64,000 bases of DNA from Devosia lucknowensis (GCF_900177655.1 NZ_FXWK01000001.1:2294001-2358000); one strand, 5' to 3'. Shown: positions 27,067-36,270, counted from the stretch's first letter. Notes: generated by a model not told the origin, from the sequence alone. Translations and numbers: made by a program.

Positions 27067-27636
27067 TCAGAACGGGTTCCAGGTCGGCTCGCTGGTGAAG
27101 TTGAGATAGCCCACATTGATGCCGAGACGCGCACCGAGACCCGAGCGGATCGGCACCACGATGACGTTGCCGCGCTTGGTGACAGTCATGCCGACGCCGC
27201 CCACCACATAGGCGGAGCCGTCGATGCCGGGATAGCGCCCGAGGATTTCCTGGATACTGGACAGGTTGTAGACCAGCATCATGACCTTGGAGCCGTCGCC
27301 GCCGACATCGAGCCCGATACTGGGACCCTGCCAGAAAATTTTGAACTGGCCGGCATTGCGCGTGTAGAGCGTGCCCTCGCCATACTTGGCGCCGATGAAC
27401 AGAGCGCCGCCCGCTTCCTCGCCCAGGATGTAGCCATTGGGCTGGCCATATTCGCTGACGGCGCGTTCGACCACGGAGGCAAGGCCCTGCGCGGCCGATC
27501 CGAAGAATTCCCGGCCGCTCTCGACCAGCTCCTCGCCCGAGAACGTATCGCTCAGCGATCCCTGGGCATGCGCCGGCACCGCCACCGCGACAAGGGCGAG
27601 CAGTGTGGCAGCAAGCTGGGCTAGACGCTTCAACAT
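27067..27636 (-). CDS. DUF1134 family periplasmic protein
   Basis: The 189-residue protein has a cleavable signal peptide (hydrophobic LAATLLALVAVAVPAHAQG) and a DUF1134 body with glycine-rich motifs (GEEAGGALFIGAKYGEGTLY, IGLDVGGDGSKVMMLVYNL, YVVGGVGMTVTKRGN). DUF1134 proteins are conserved in alphaproteobacteria, exported and of unknown function; the fold resembles the Ysc84/SYLF type. The spacer before it (27637-27730) contains the 12-bp palindrome GACCTTAAGGTC at 27673-27684. Confidence 0.92.
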   Translation of the reverse strand: MLKRLAQLAATLLALVAVAVPAHAQGSLSDTFSGEELVESGREFFGSAAQGLASVVERAVSEYGQPNGYILGEEAGGALFIGAKYGEGTLYTRNAGQFKIFWQGPSIGLDVGGDGSKVMMLVYNLSSIQEILGRYPGIDGSAYVVGGVGMTVTKRGNVIVVPIRSGLGARLGINVGYLNFTSEPTWNPF

Positions 27637-27730
27637 GGCAATTCTCCCGTATCGGTCGCTTGCGTTTACGAAGACCTTAAGGTCCGGTCCCTAGTCTCAG
27701 GGTCTGGCATGGCGACCATTTGGGCCAATC

Positions 27731-28228
27731 ATGAAGCAAACCTCTAAACAAATCTTAACCATGATCGCCCTTGTTCTGCCGCTTTTGGGGCTTGCCGGCG
27801 CCACAGTCTCACCTGCGCTCGCACAGTCGATCGTCACCTGGATCCGCACCGACCCGCTGACGGGGATCGCCCTGGGCGGCATGGACCCGGTATCCTACTT
27901 CACCGAGCCTGCGCCGATGCCGGGACGTTCGGAATTCGAATTCAGCTGGATGGGCGCGCCGTTCCTTTTCGCCAACGAAGCGAACATGGAAATCTTCAAG
28001 CGGCATCCCGAGATCTATGCGCCGCAATTCGGCGGGCACGGGGCCATGAGCATGTCGCGCGGCTTCATCTCGGATGCCGACCCGATGATCTACACCGTCT
28101 ACAAGCAGCGGCTCTACCTGTTCTACTCGGCCTCCAACCGCGAGGCGTTCCTGCTTTCGCCCGATGCGGCAGCGCTCAGGGCCGAGCAACATTGGCAGGT
28201 TCTGTCCAAAACGCTCTCGACCCGGTAG
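27731..28228 (+). CDS. Exported YHS-domain protein
   Basis: The 165-residue protein has an N-terminal signal (hydrophobic ALVLPLLGLAGATVSPALAQ) and a YHS domain (TGIALGGMDPVSYFTE, then FSWMGAPFLFANEANMEIF and the closing LYLFYSASNREAFLL). YHS domains bind metal or copper-related ligands; no specific activity is predictable. It is a single gene divergent from the DUF1134 gene across 94 bp and 81 bp before chpT. Confidence 0.9.
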   Translation: MKQTSKQILTMIALVLPLLGLAGATVSPALAQSIVTWIRTDPLTGIALGGMDPVSYFTEPAPMPGRSEFEFSWMGAPFLFANEANMEIFKRHPEIYAPQFGGHGAMSMSRGFISDADPMIYTVYKQRLYLFYSASNREAFLLSPDAAALRAEQHWQVLSKTLSTR

Positions 28229-28309
28229 TGCGGGCCTGCCCGGCGCTTTATTGTCGCCTGACTGATTCTCGACTTTCTTGCGCCATAGCGCCCACGGAGA
28301 CCCGCCACC

Positions 28310-28984
28310 ATGGATATCATCGAGCTCAAGGCAACCGACCTCGCCGCCATGCTGTGTTCCAGGGTCTGCCACGATCTCATCAACCCCATCGGAGCCATCG
28401 GCAATGGCCTTGAAGTGCTGGGTGATCCGAACCAGAGCGAAATGGCCGAAGGCGCGCGCGACCTGATTGCCAGCGCCGCCAAGCAGAGCCGCGCCAAGCT
28501 CGAATTCGCCCGCCTGGCCTATGGCGCCTCCTCGACCGCCGGCACCGACATCGACACCAGGGAATGCGAGCGCGTCGCCCGCATCCTGTTCGAGATCGAG
28601 AAGGCCGACCTCGAATGGAACGTGCCGCTGATCCTGCTGCCCAAGCACAAGGCCAAGCTGTTCATGAACATGCTGCTGATCGCCGCCGGTTCGGTGCCGC
28701 GCGGCGGCATGGTGACGGCCTCGATCACTGGCCCCGCCGGCGAGGAAAAATTCGAGTTCACCTCCAGGAGCGATCCTGAAAAGCGCCAGAAGACCTTGGT
28801 CCCCTCTGGCTCTGCGGGCCTGCTTTCCGGCATGCCGGAAGAAGGCAGCGTCGATGCCCGCGGCATCCAGCCGTTTTATACTGGCCTCCTGGCGCGGATG
28901 ACCGATATGGACGTCAATATCGGCATCGAGAACGACGTGTTCTTCTTGACGGCCGTTCCCAAGGCAAAGTCCGAAGCCGCCTGA
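28310..28984 (+). CDS. chpT: Histidine phosphotransferase ChpT
   Basis: The 224-residue protein has the phospho-accepting histidine in the H-box MLCSRVCHDLINPIGAIGNG (His21) and a degenerate ATPase-like C-terminal half, the ChpT arrangement. ChpT passes phosphate from CckA to CtrA and CpdR and so sets CtrA activity and stability. Its target gene ctrA is 4 kb away in this window. The ATG at 28310 follows a short leader with weak Shine-Dalgarno character. It is followed by a small receiver gene on the same strand. Confidence 0.95.
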   Translation: MDIIELKATDLAAMLCSRVCHDLINPIGAIGNGLEVLGDPNQSEMAEGARDLIASAAKQSRAKLEFARLAYGASSTAGTDIDTRECERVARILFEIEKADLEWNVPLILLPKHKAKLFMNMLLIAAGSVPRGGMVTASITGPAGEEKFEFTSRSDPEKRQKTLVPSGSAGLLSGMPEEGSVDARGIQPFYTGLLARMTDMDVNIGIENDVFFLTAVPKAKSEAA

Positions 28985-29123
28985 CCCCACTTAACCGCTT
29001 GAGGGCGTGCGAAAATCGCGGCGCACCGTGGTTGCGACGGACATATTTGAGCCCGTCGCGCTAACCTTTCGCAAACGCTTGCGGGGCATAGTCGGCAAAG
29101 CGTTTCAACCCGGGGCCCGGCAC

Positions 29124-29486
29124 ATGCGCACCTGCCTGATCGTCGATGATTCCAGTGTCGTGCGCAAAGTCGCACGCCGCATTCTGGAAGATCTCGACTA
29201 TGTCGTGGACGAGGCCGAGGACGGCCAGGAAGCCATCGACAAGTGCCGCCAGGAAATGCCGGACGCCATCCTGCTCGACTGGAACATGCCGATCATGAGC
29301 GGGCTGGAATTCCTCAAGCTGCTGCGCGCCTATGTCGGCGGCGAGAAGCCACGGGTCATCTACTGCACGGTCGAGAACGATATCGGCGCCATCGCCCTGG
29401 CTCTCAAGGCCGGCGCCAACGACTACATGATGAAGCCATTCGACAGGCTGGTGCTGGAATCCAAATTCCAGGCCGCGGCCGCCTGA
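29124..29486 (+). CDS. Single-domain response regulator next to chpT
   Basis: The 120-residue protein is one receiver domain with the acidic pocket DDS, the phospho-accepting Asp52 (LLDWNMPIMSG), Thr and a Lys in MMKPF. No output domain is present, as in CheY, DivK or CpdR. Its place directly after chpT suggests a role in the CckA-ChpT phosphorelay, but DivK- or CheY-type function is equally possible. The ATG at 29124 is used; the upstream in-frame ATG at 29007 lacks receiver-domain sequence. Confidence 0.9.
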   Translation: MRTCLIVDDSSVVRKVARRILEDLDYVVDEAEDGQEAIDKCRQEMPDAILLDWNMPIMSGLEFLKLLRAYVGGEKPRVIYCTVENDIGAIALALKAGANDYMMKPFDRLVLESKFQAAAA

Positions 29487-29514
29487 CCGCATATCCATTA
29501 CCCCATGTTCGGCG

Positions 29515-29585
29515 TCATCACCCGACGTGATCGGGTGATCCATCTTGTCTTCAGGACTACCCGGACAAGCCGGGCAATATGGCAG
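29515..29585. repeat. REP-like element, ATCACCCGA hairpin plus CCCGG hairpin
   Basis: A 9-bp perfect hairpin (ATCACCCGA 29517-29525 with TCGGGTGAT 29531-29539, loop CGTGA) is followed by a second short one (CCCGG ACAAG CCGGG near 29560-29575). It lies between the convergent response-regulator and ECF sigma genes and could serve both as terminator and as a REP-type repeat. Confidence 0.55.
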
Positions 29586-29668
29586 GTCGAGAACAGCCTT
29601 CGTTCGCTCCACCGGCTCTCTGAAGCAATATGCGCTTCGATCAACCTGGTTTGCGGGGAAAGATACCC

Positions 29669-30955
29669 TCAAACGCCCTCTTCCGCCCGGCTCAGCAGAA
29701 ACGCCTTTTCGCGTGCATTGCGCGTGAGCCCGGCGGCCTTGCGGAACTCGTCGTTCGCTTCGGCGTGCCGCCCGAGCTTGCGCAGGAGATCGCCCCGCAC
29801 GCCATAGAGCAGGTGGTAGCTTTCCAGGGCCGGCGTCGTGCGCAGGGCTTCGACAATCGGGAGCGCGGCCTCGGGTCCCTGCGCCATCGACACGGCCACG
29901 GCGCGGTTGAGCTCGATGACGGGCGACGGCGCGACCTGGTTGAGGAGACCATAGAGCGCCGCGATCTGCCCCCAGTCCGTGTCCGCGGCCTTGCGGGCCC
30001 GCGCATGGCAGGCAGCGATGGCCGCCTGCAGCGTATAGGGTCCGGCCACGCCGCCCAGTTGCTGTGCCGTGCCCAGGCCAGCAAGGCCGCGGCGGATCAT
30101 GAGCTGGTCCCATGTCGCCCGGTTCTGGTTCGGCAGGAGAACCGGCTCACCCTTGGCATTGGTGCGCGCCTTGGCGCGCGAGTGCTGCAGCTCCATCAGG
30201 GCCAGCAGACCATGCACCTCCGGCTCCTCCGGCATGAGCCGGGTGAGGATGCGCCCCATGCGCATCGCTTCCTCGCACAATTGCGGGCGCATCCAGTCTT
30301 CGCCCGAGGTGGCAGAATAGCCTTCGTTGAAGATCAGATAGAGCACGCCCAGCACGGAGGCGACGCGCTCTTCCCTGTCGGCGCCGCGCGGCACTTCGAA
30401 AGGCACGCCTGCCTCGGCAATCGTGCGCTTGGCGCGCACGATGCGCTGGCCGATGGTCGTGTCGTTGGCCAGAAAGGCGCGCGCGATTTCCTCCGTCGTC
30501 AGCCCGCCGATCAATCGCAGCGTCAGGGCCACACGGCTTTCAGCCGGAAGGATCGGATGGCAGGAGGTGAAGATGAGGCGCAGGAGATCGTCGCCGACAT
30601 CGTCGTCCAGCTGTTCATGGAGCGCGGTCTCGGTGTCAGGCACCTCGTCCTCCATGTCGCGGCCGAGGCTTTCCAGCTTGCCGGCCGCCATCTTGCGGTG
30701 CCGGAAATAGTCGATGGCCTTGCGCTTGCCCGCCTGCATCAGCCAGGCGCCCGGATTGCGCGGCACGCCAGTTTCGGGCCAGGCGCGCATCGCGGCCATC
30801 AGCGCTTCCTGCGCCAGTTCCTCGGCAAGGGAGATATCGCGCACCATGCGCGTCAGTCCGGCGATGAGCCTGGCCTGCTCGAGGCGCCAGACCGTTGCGA
30901 TGGCACGATCGGTTTCCCGTCGCGCCTGCACTGCAGCATCGCCCATGGCGCCCAC
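29669..30955 (-). CDS. ECF sigma factor with DUF6596/TPR-like C-terminus (ECF42-like)
   Basis: The 428-residue protein has sigma region 2 (VRDISLAEELAQEALMAAMR) and region 4 at the front, and then a ~220-residue C-terminal extension (DUF6596-like with helical repeats, ELNRAVAVSMAQGPEAALP). This matches the ECF42-type, which has no conventional anti-sigma and is usually controlled through its C-terminal extension. These sigma factors often sit beside DGPF/YCII genes; none is seen here. Function in stress response is inferred only. Confidence 0.9.
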   Translation of the reverse strand: MGAMGDAAVQARRETDRAIATVWRLEQARLIAGLTRMVRDISLAEELAQEALMAAMRAWPETGVPRNPGAWLMQAGKRKAIDYFRHRKMAAGKLESLGRDMEDEVPDTETALHEQLDDDVGDDLLRLIFTSCHPILPAESRVALTLRLIGGLTTEEIARAFLANDTTIGQRIVRAKRTIAEAGVPFEVPRGADREERVASVLGVLYLIFNEGYSATSGEDWMRPQLCEEAMRMGRILTRLMPEEPEVHGLLALMELQHSRAKARTNAKGEPVLLPNQNRATWDQLMIRRGLAGLGTAQQLGGVAGPYTLQAAIAACHARARKAADTDWGQIAALYGLLNQVAPSPVIELNRAVAVSMAQGPEAALPIVEALRTTPALESYHLLYGVRGDLLRKLGRHAEANDEFRKAAGLTRNAREKAFLLSRAEEGV

Positions 30956-31043
30956 CCTTCCCGTGATGTTGTTCGGCTTCGGCGGGGGACAGCATCACGG
31001 CTCCATCTGCGAGGTCAAGAAAAAGGCGAGGCAAATGGCGCGC

Positions 31044-31907
31044 TCAATCGAACATGCCCTTGGGCGTTTCACCGGCAAGGAACGGGTCGATAAAGCCCAT
31101 CAGGAGATCGGTCTGATTGATGACGGCGGTATGCGAGGTCGCTGGCAGGATGGCGAGGCGCGAGGCCGAGAGCGGCTTGCCCATGTCTCCGGCCATGCCA
31201 CCACCGAGCAGCTTGAACATTTCAACCAGGTGCTCGAGCGTCATCATGTCGGCGTCCCCGGCAATGATCAGCACCGGAACCTCGAGCTTGGCGACCGCCT
31301 CGCCCCAGGCCATGGGCTCGTGCTCGAGCGCAATCATGCGCTCGACGAACGGACGGAAGCCATCAGGATCGGGCGAAAGCGCCTTCCAGGCATCCTCCAT
31401 CGGCGTGCCGACGAACATTTCCGGCGCCATGGACGGGATCATGGCGAGAAATTCGGGCTGGCCGCCCTGCATGTCGAACGAGACCGAGGCCGCGACCAGC
31501 TGATCAACCTTTTCGGGGTGGTCGATGGCCAGTTTCAGGCCGGTGGCGGCACCCATCGAATAGCCGAAGACATCGGCTTTCTCGATGCCGACCGCATCCA
31601 TGAAGGCGGCGACGTCGCCGGCCATGTTGGGATAGGTGATCGGCCGATCGATGTCATTGGTGCGGCCGTGACCCTGCGTTTCCAGCGCATAGACCTTATG
31701 GGTCTCGGCGAGGCGCGCGATGATGTCTCCCATGGCCGGAATGTTCATGTAGGCGCCATGGAGCACGATCAGCGGCTCCCCTTCACCCGAAACCTCGTAA
31801 TACATCTCCATGCCGTTGACCGAAGAGTAGTCGCCTTGAGGCGCGGACTGGGCGAGTGCCGGGCCAGCAGCAACGAGGGTCGCGGCGGCAATCAGGGTGC
31901 GGATCAT
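31044..31907 (-). CDS. Secreted alpha/beta-fold hydrolase
   Basis: The 287-residue protein has an N-terminal signal peptide (TLIAAATLVAAGPALAQ), the oxyanion-hole HGAYMN segment, the nucleophile elbow GYSMGAATG and a terminal histidine in TSHTAVINQT, so the Ser-Asp-His triad appears complete. It resembles secreted prolyl- or epoxide-hydrolase-like members. The ATG at 31907 is chosen because the signal peptide begins there. It is one gene on the minus strand, 295 bp from ctrA. Confidence 0.88.
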   Translation of the reverse strand: MIRTLIAAATLVAAGPALAQSAPQGDYSSVNGMEMYYEVSGEGEPLIVLHGAYMNIPAMGDIIARLAETHKVYALETQGHGRTNDIDRPITYPNMAGDVAAFMDAVGIEKADVFGYSMGAATGLKLAIDHPEKVDQLVAASVSFDMQGGQPEFLAMIPSMAPEMFVGTPMEDAWKALSPDPDGFRPFVERMIALEHEPMAWGEAVAKLEVPVLIIAGDADMMTLEHLVEMFKLLGGGMAGDMGKPLSASRLAILPATSHTAVINQTDLLMGFIDPFLAGETPKGMFD

Positions 31908-32143
31908 GTCGTTTCCTCCAATGGCGCGACTGGCGCCTTCATGGAGACGACGGAACGGCAGATGCCCGTTCGACATCGGAGCGTGAAGTTTTTTGGCGAT
32001 GTGTGAGTGGAGGCTGTACCCCTCAGTTATCCCGCTCGCACTGTACGAGCCACGGCCACAGTTCCGCACTCTCGATCCGAGGGCGGACAGATGGGATCGG
32101 TGAGGAGGAGTTCGAACCGCACCGGCTTTTGCTGTCCCCAAAC

Positions 32144-32178
32144 AAAAACCCCGCGCTCGGAGGCGCGGGGTTTTTTTT
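32144..32178 (-). terminator. Intrinsic terminator of ctrA
   Basis: An 8-bp GC-rich stem (CCCCGCGC 32149-32156 with GCGCGGGG 32163-32170) and 6-nt loop are flanked by AAAAA and TTTTTTTT, so termination could work on both strands. It lies 25 bp after the ctrA stop codon. Confidence 0.85.
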
Positions 32179-32202
32179 CGAATGGTCCGAAAAGTCAGCC
32201 GA

Positions 32203-32910
32203 TCAGGCGACGTTCTCGCTGTACACTTCGTTCTCGTCGGGCTCGCGCAGCACGTAGCCACGGCCCCAGACGGTTTCGATGTAGTTCTTGCCGCCGGTAG
32301 CAACGCTGAGCTTCTTGCGCAGCTTGCAGATGAAGACGTCGATGATCTTCAGTTCCGGCTCATCCATGCCACCATAGAGGTGGTTGAGGAACATTTCCTT
32401 GGTGAGGGTGGTACCCTTGCGGAGCGAAAGCAGCTCCAGCATCTGGTATTCCTTGCCGGTCAGGTGCACGCGGGCGCCCTGAACTTCCACCGTCTTGGTA
32501 TCGAGGTTGACCATGAGGTCGCCGGTCGAAATGACCGACTGAGCATGGCCCTTCGAACGGCGGACGATGGCGTGGATGCGGGCCACGAGTTCGTCCTTGT
32601 GGAACGGCTTGGTCATGTAGTCGTCGGCGCCGAAGCCGAGACCGCGCACCTTGTCCTCGATGCCGGCCAGACCGGAAAGGATCAGGATCGGCGTCTGCAC
32701 CTTCGCCACGCGCAGGGTCCGCAGGACTTCGTAACCGCTCATATCGGGCAGGTTCAGGTCCAGCAGAATGATGTCGTAGTCGTATAACTTGCCGAGATCG
32801 ACGCCTTCCTCACCGAGATCGGTGGTGTAGACGTTGAAACTTTCGGACTTCAGCATCAGCTCGATGCTCTGCGCCGTAGCGCTGTCGTCCTCAATAAGGA
32901 GTACCCGCAT
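32203..32910 (-). CDS. ctrA: Cell-cycle master response regulator CtrA
   Basis: The 235-residue protein has a receiver domain with phospho-accepting Asp51 ([15 protein letters not shown]) and an OmpR/PhoB winged-helix DNA-binding domain ([17 protein letters not shown] and the recognition helix KLRKKLS). The C-terminus ends in SENVA, a non-polar tail similar to the ClpXP-degron of CtrA proteins. CtrA binds TTAA-N7-TTAA and controls flagellum, division and replication genes. The ATG at 32910 follows AAGGGG. It is divergent from fliI. A strong terminator lies just beyond the stop. Confidence 0.98.
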   Translation of the reverse strand: MRVLLIEDDSATAQSIELMLKSESFNVYTTDLGEEGVDLGKLYDYDIILLDLNLPDMSGYEVLRTLRVAKVQTPILILSGLAGIEDKVRGLGFGADDYMTKPFHKDELVARIHAIVRRSKGHAQSVISTGDLMVNLDTKTVEVQGARVHLTGKEYQMLELLSLRKGTTLTKEMFLNHLYGGMDEPELKIIDVFICKLRKKLSVATGGKNYIETVWGRGYVLREPDENEVYSENVA

Positions 32911-33365
32911 TATATTCCCCTTGTCATTCGTTCCTGCTGGAACCCGCGAGAGGCAAGGCCACATTGCCTGTCCCGCTCCAACCCTACTGGATATGACTGA
33001 AGCCTAAGCCCAACTAGTTAACAAAGTTTAATTCTGATCCGCAATACGCAAAGCGCGTTAGGGTGAATTTATATTAAGTTATTGAAAATCAACGTAAAAT
33101 GCGGTGAAAAATTCTTAAGGTTCTACATTAAGAAAGGGTTCCAAGAGACTCTTGGGACTCATGCATTCGAAGCATTTGGGGCAGGTTTTGCCACATTTGT
33201 GGCTAAGGGCACATTTCGCCGATCATCACTGCCAATAGCGCTTTTACGTTAATGTTCGGTTACGATCCGATTCGGTAAACGCCGCGATTCGACCCCGACC
33301 GGAAACCATAATTATGGCTCGCCCCGGCCCCTGGCTACCCTTGATGAACGATCTGTGAACGCGCG
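32911..33365. promoter_or_regulatory. ctrA-fliI divergent regulatory region
   Basis: This 455-bp spacer has no credible gene and is AT-rich by local standards. It carries four GANTC sites (GACTC at 33147-33151 and 33156-33160; GATTC at 33269-33273 and 33286-33290), which are the CcrM methylation motif, and a CtrA-like box, TTAA-TGTTCGG-TTAC (33249-33263, 7 of 8 defined bases). It also has TTAA pairs at 33018-33031 spaced 6 nt, which is off the consensus. Caulobacter ctrA is known to be controlled by both GANTC methylation and CtrA itself. Confidence 0.6.
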
Positions 33366-34700
33366 ATGAGCATGAAGCCGCTGATCTCGGCCATCGAGGC
33401 CATCGACGATGTGGAGGTGTTCGGCCGCGTCCGCTCCGTCCAGGGCCTGCTGATCGAGATCGTGGGCCCGGTGCGCGAATTGCGCGTGGGTGGCCGCGTG
33501 ATCATCGAGACGACCGATGGCAATCACCTCGCCGCCGAAATCATCGGCTTCCGGGACGGTCATGCGCTCTGCCTGCCGTTCGGCGAGCTGGGCGGCGTGC
33601 GGCTGGGCTGCAAGGCGGTGTTCCGCCGCCACGACGGCTCGGTCAATCCTTCGGAAGGCTGGCTGGGCCGCGTCGTCAACGCCAATGGCGAACCCATCGA
33701 CGGCCTCGGCCCCCTGCCCCGCGGCCCCACGCCCTATCCGCTGCGCCAATCCCCCCTGGCCGCGCATGACCGCACGCGGGTCGGCGAGCCGATCGAGCTG
33801 GGCGTTCGGTGCCTCAACACCTTTACCACCATGTGCGAAGGCCAGCGCATGGGCATCTTTGCCGGTTCCGGGGTCGGCAAGTCGGTGCTGATGTCGATGC
33901 TGGCGCGCAATACCGATGTCGACGTCTCGGTGATCGGGCTGATCGGCGAGCGCGGGCGCGAGGTGCACGAGTTCATCCAGGAGTATCTCGGCGAAGAGGG
34001 TCTGGCGCGCGCCGTGGTCGTGGTCGCCACGTCCGACGAGGCTGCGCTGATGCGCCGCCAGGCCGCCTATATATCCATGTCGATCTCGGAATTTTTCCGC
34101 GATCAGGGCAAGCGCGTGCTCTGCATGATGGACAGCCTGACGCGCTTTGCCATGGCGCAGCGCGAAATCGGCCTGTCAATCGGCGAACCGCCCACCGCCA
34201 AGGGCTATCCGCCGACGGTGTTCACCGAATTGCCGCGCCTTCTCGAGCGCGCCGGACCCGGTACACCCACGACCGGCTCCATTACCGGTCTATTTACCGT
34301 TTTGGTGGAAGGTGATGATCACAATGAGCCTATCGCGGATGCCGTTCGCGGGATTCTCGACGGGCACATCGTAATGGAGCGCGGCATTGCCGAACGGGGG
34401 CGTTACCCCGCCGTCAATGTGCTCCGGTCCATCTCGCGGACCATGCCAGGATGCGTGCCGGCCGAAGTCCGGCCCACCCTGTCTCGGGCGCGGGAGCTCA
34501 TGTCCATCTTTTCGGACATGGAGGAACTGATCCGGCTGGGGGCTTACCGGAAAGGGTCAGATCCGAACGTGGACCGCGCCATCGCCATCAACCCGCAGCT
34601 GGAGGCATTTTTGGGCCAGCAGCGGGATGAAACGACGTCGATCGCAGAGGGCTATGCCATGCTGGCCCAGCTGATCGCCGAGGCGGATGCGCGGGGCTGA
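33366..34700 (+). CDS. fliI: Flagellum-specific export ATPase FliI
   Basis: The 444-residue protein is an F1-ATPase-beta-like ATPase with Walker [15 protein letters not shown], Walker B-type [19 protein letters not shown], and the family motif [18 protein letters not shown]. It energises flagellar export with FliH and FliJ. fliJ follows after 60 bp. Its promoter region contains a CtrA-like box. Confidence 0.97.
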   Translation: MSMKPLISAIEAIDDVEVFGRVRSVQGLLIEIVGPVRELRVGGRVIIETTDGNHLAAEIIGFRDGHALCLPFGELGGVRLGCKAVFRRHDGSVNPSEGWLGRVVNANGEPIDGLGPLPRGPTPYPLRQSPLAAHDRTRVGEPIELGVRCLNTFTTMCEGQRMGIFAGSGVGKSVLMSMLARNTDVDVSVIGLIGERGREVHEFIQEYLGEEGLARAVVVVATSDEAALMRRQAAYISMSISEFFRDQGKRVLCMMDSLTRFAMAQREIGLSIGEPPTAKGYPPTVFTELPRLLERAGPGTPTTGSITGLFTVLVEGDDHNEPIADAVRGILDGHIVMERGIAERGRYPAVNVLRSISRTMPGCVPAEVRPTLSRARELMSIFSDMEELIRLGAYRKGSDPNVDRAIAINPQLEAFLGQQRDETTSIAEGYAMLAQLIAEADARG

Positions 34701-34760
34701 TGGAATGGCTGCCAGTAAGGGCCATTCCGGAACTGACTTGGTGTGTAAGGAGTACAGGTC

Positions 34761-35174
34761 TTGAAATCGCGCAGCGAGAGCCTCATCCGGCTCAAGAAAT
34801 TCCAGGTTGACGAAAAGCGCCGCCAGGTTGCGCAGATCGAGATGATGGTTGCCGACTTCGAGCGCATGGCGTCCGAACTCGACCAGCAGATCGAGATCGA
34901 GCACACCAAGACCGGCATTTCCGACGTCGCCCACTTTGCCTACTCGACCTTCGCAAAAGCCGCCCTCTCCCGCCGCGACAACCTTCTGGCATCAGCCAAC
35001 GACATGAAGGGCAAGCTCGAGGCCGCCCAGGATGCCCTTGCCGAAGCGCTCGAGGACCTCAAGAAGGTCGAACTGCTCGACCAGCGCGAACATCAGCGCG
35101 AAAAGGACGAGCAGGCCAAGATCGAGCAGGAAGGCTATGACGAGGTCGCGCGACTGCGCTTCCGCCGTCAGTAA
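34761..35174 (+). CDS. fliJ: Flagellar export chaperone FliJ
   Basis: The 137-residue, highly charged all-helical protein (for example KFQVDEKRRQVAQIEMMVA, and a C-terminal EHQREKDEQAKIEQEG) fits the two-helix coiled coil of FliJ. It escorts substrates and links the FliI ring to FlhA. The start is TTG at 34761, preceded by AAGGAG at 8 nt spacing. Position directly after fliI supports the name more than the sequence alone does. Confidence 0.85.
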   Translation: MKSRSESLIRLKKFQVDEKRRQVAQIEMMVADFERMASELDQQIEIEHTKTGISDVAHFAYSTFAKAALSRRDNLLASANDMKGKLEAAQDALAEALEDLKKVELLDQREHQREKDEQAKIEQEGYDEVARLRFRRQ

Positions 35175-35195
35175 TCCAGCAAGGACAGCCCAAAC

Positions 35196-35222
35196 AAAAA
35201 GGCCCGCCGAAGCGGGCCTTTT
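35196..35222 (+). terminator. Intrinsic terminator of fliI-fliJ
   Basis: A 7-bp stem GGCCCGC / GCGGGCC (35201-35207 with 35212-35218, CGAA loop) is flanked by AAAAA and followed by TTTTGC, 22 bp after the fliJ stop. Confidence 0.85.
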
Positions 35223-35239
35223 GCGTTAGCGCCAGGCGC

Positions 35240-35911
35240 TTACTGGGGAACGGCCGGGGCAGCCGGATCAGCCGGGGCCATGGCCGGGTCAGCCGGAGCC
35301 ATTGCCGGGTCCATGGCGGGAGCGTTCGGATCTTCCCAGACGAAGTCCGGAGCTGCAGTCAGGGCTTCTGCCGTGGTCGGCAGGACCCAACGCCAGGTGT
35401 TGTCCGCAGCAGCGGTGTATTCGAGCTCGGAGAAGTCCACGGCGACGTTCTTTTCGCCGATGCCGAGGAAGCCACCCACGCCGATCACAACGGCCAGGAT
35501 CTGGCCATCGGCGGAAATGACGAGGTCGTTGACCTTGCCGATTTCCTCGGCATCGTCAGCGGCGCTCGAGAAGATCGAGGCACCCATCACCTGCGAGACG
35601 ATGGCGTCGCCGTCACCTGCGGTGTAGCCCGAAGCCATGTCGAGTGGCGTACGGGTGGTCATCGCATCGGCGGGAGCAGCCATGCTGTCGGTCGCCGCGG
35701 GAGCGGTTTCGTTGGCAGGGGCCATTTCGTTGGCAGGCGCCATCTCATTGGCAGGTGCCATTTCGTTGGCGGGAGCCATCTCGTTCGCCGGAGCCATCTC
35801 GTTGGCAGGGGCTTCGGTCGTGGTGGCCGGGGTTTCGGTCGTCGTCTGCGCAATTGCAGCAGTGCTGAGCACCAGGGCAATGGCGGAACTGGTCAGAAGC
35901 GTGCGGATCAT
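35240..35911 (-). CDS. Exported PRC-barrel protein with APANEM tandem repeats
   Basis: The 223-residue protein has a signal peptide (LLTSSAIALVLSTAAIAQ), then a low-complexity region with about six copies of the hexapeptide APANEM (the last is APANET), a PRC-barrel-like core (VNDLVISADGQILAVVIGV, GIGEKNVAVDFSELEY) and a Pro/Ala-rich C-terminal repeat (DPAMAPADPAMAPADPA). PRC-barrel proteins bind RNA or cofactors or anchor in the envelope. The ATG at 35911 starts the signal peptide. The gene is convergent with fliJ, sharing a 65-bp spacer that holds the terminator. Confidence 0.85.
   Translation of the reverse strand: MIRTLLTSSAIALVLSTAAIAQTTTETPATTTEAPANEMAPANEMAPANEMAPANEMAPANEMAPANETAPAATDSMAAPADAMTTRTPLDMASGYTAGDGDAIVSQVMGASIFSSAADDAEEIGKVNDLVISADGQILAVVIGVGGFLGIGEKNVAVDFSELEYTAAADNTWRWVLPTTAEALTAAPDFVWEDPNAPAMDPAMAPADPAMAPADPAAPAVPQ
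35711..35814 (-). repeat. 18-bp tandem repeat coding for APANEM
   Basis: About six 18-bp units (about 35711-35814) of the pattern GTTGGCAGG(N)GCCAT(C/T)TC, read on the plus strand, vary mostly at third codon positions. Low synonymous divergence between neighbours suggests recent expansion. The copy number could vary between strains. Confidence 0.75.
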
Positions 35912-36063
35912 TGTAGGCTCCAATGGTTCATCGTTGCGGTGAACAGGGCCGTGCGACGCAAAACTTTGCCGGTGACGCGTCGTGCGGCCCATTGATGCTT
36001 CAGCAACGCACGCATGTCGCCACACGTTCCGAAGCTTTTTTCTCGCAATGGCTGAAACCATGG

Positions 36064-36104
36064 AAAAAGCCGGCAGACGGGGGCTTCCCGGTGCCGGCTT
36101 TTTT
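36064..36104 (-). terminator. Intrinsic terminator (bidirectional) after the GNAT gene
   Basis: AAAAAGCCGGCA pairs with TGCCGGCTTTTTT across a 16-nt loop (about 36064-36104). On the minus strand it follows the GNAT gene after an untranslated gap of ~165 bp. On the plus strand there is no upstream gene. Confidence 0.7.
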
Positions 36105-36270
36105 GCGCCTCCCGTTAAGACGGGTTATTTTGACCGCCGATGTGTTTGATCATCGGTCGGAACCTGCCTCCCGCGGCGCGGCATGGGGCGCGCAAGGGGG
36201 CCGACAAGCGCACAATAGCGCAAGCCGTGTGGCCCGCGAGGCTCCGCCGGGTTAATGCGTTAATGAAGGC

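Noticed and set aside
32007..32142. Possible extra gene between hydrolase and ctrA
   Set aside because: Only short frames with no ribosome sites; the upstream extension of the hydrolase frame has no homology and precedes its signal peptide.
33018..33031. TTAA-N6-TTAA as a CtrA site in the ctrA promoter
   Set aside because: The spacing is 6 rather than 7 nt, so it is not called as a site.
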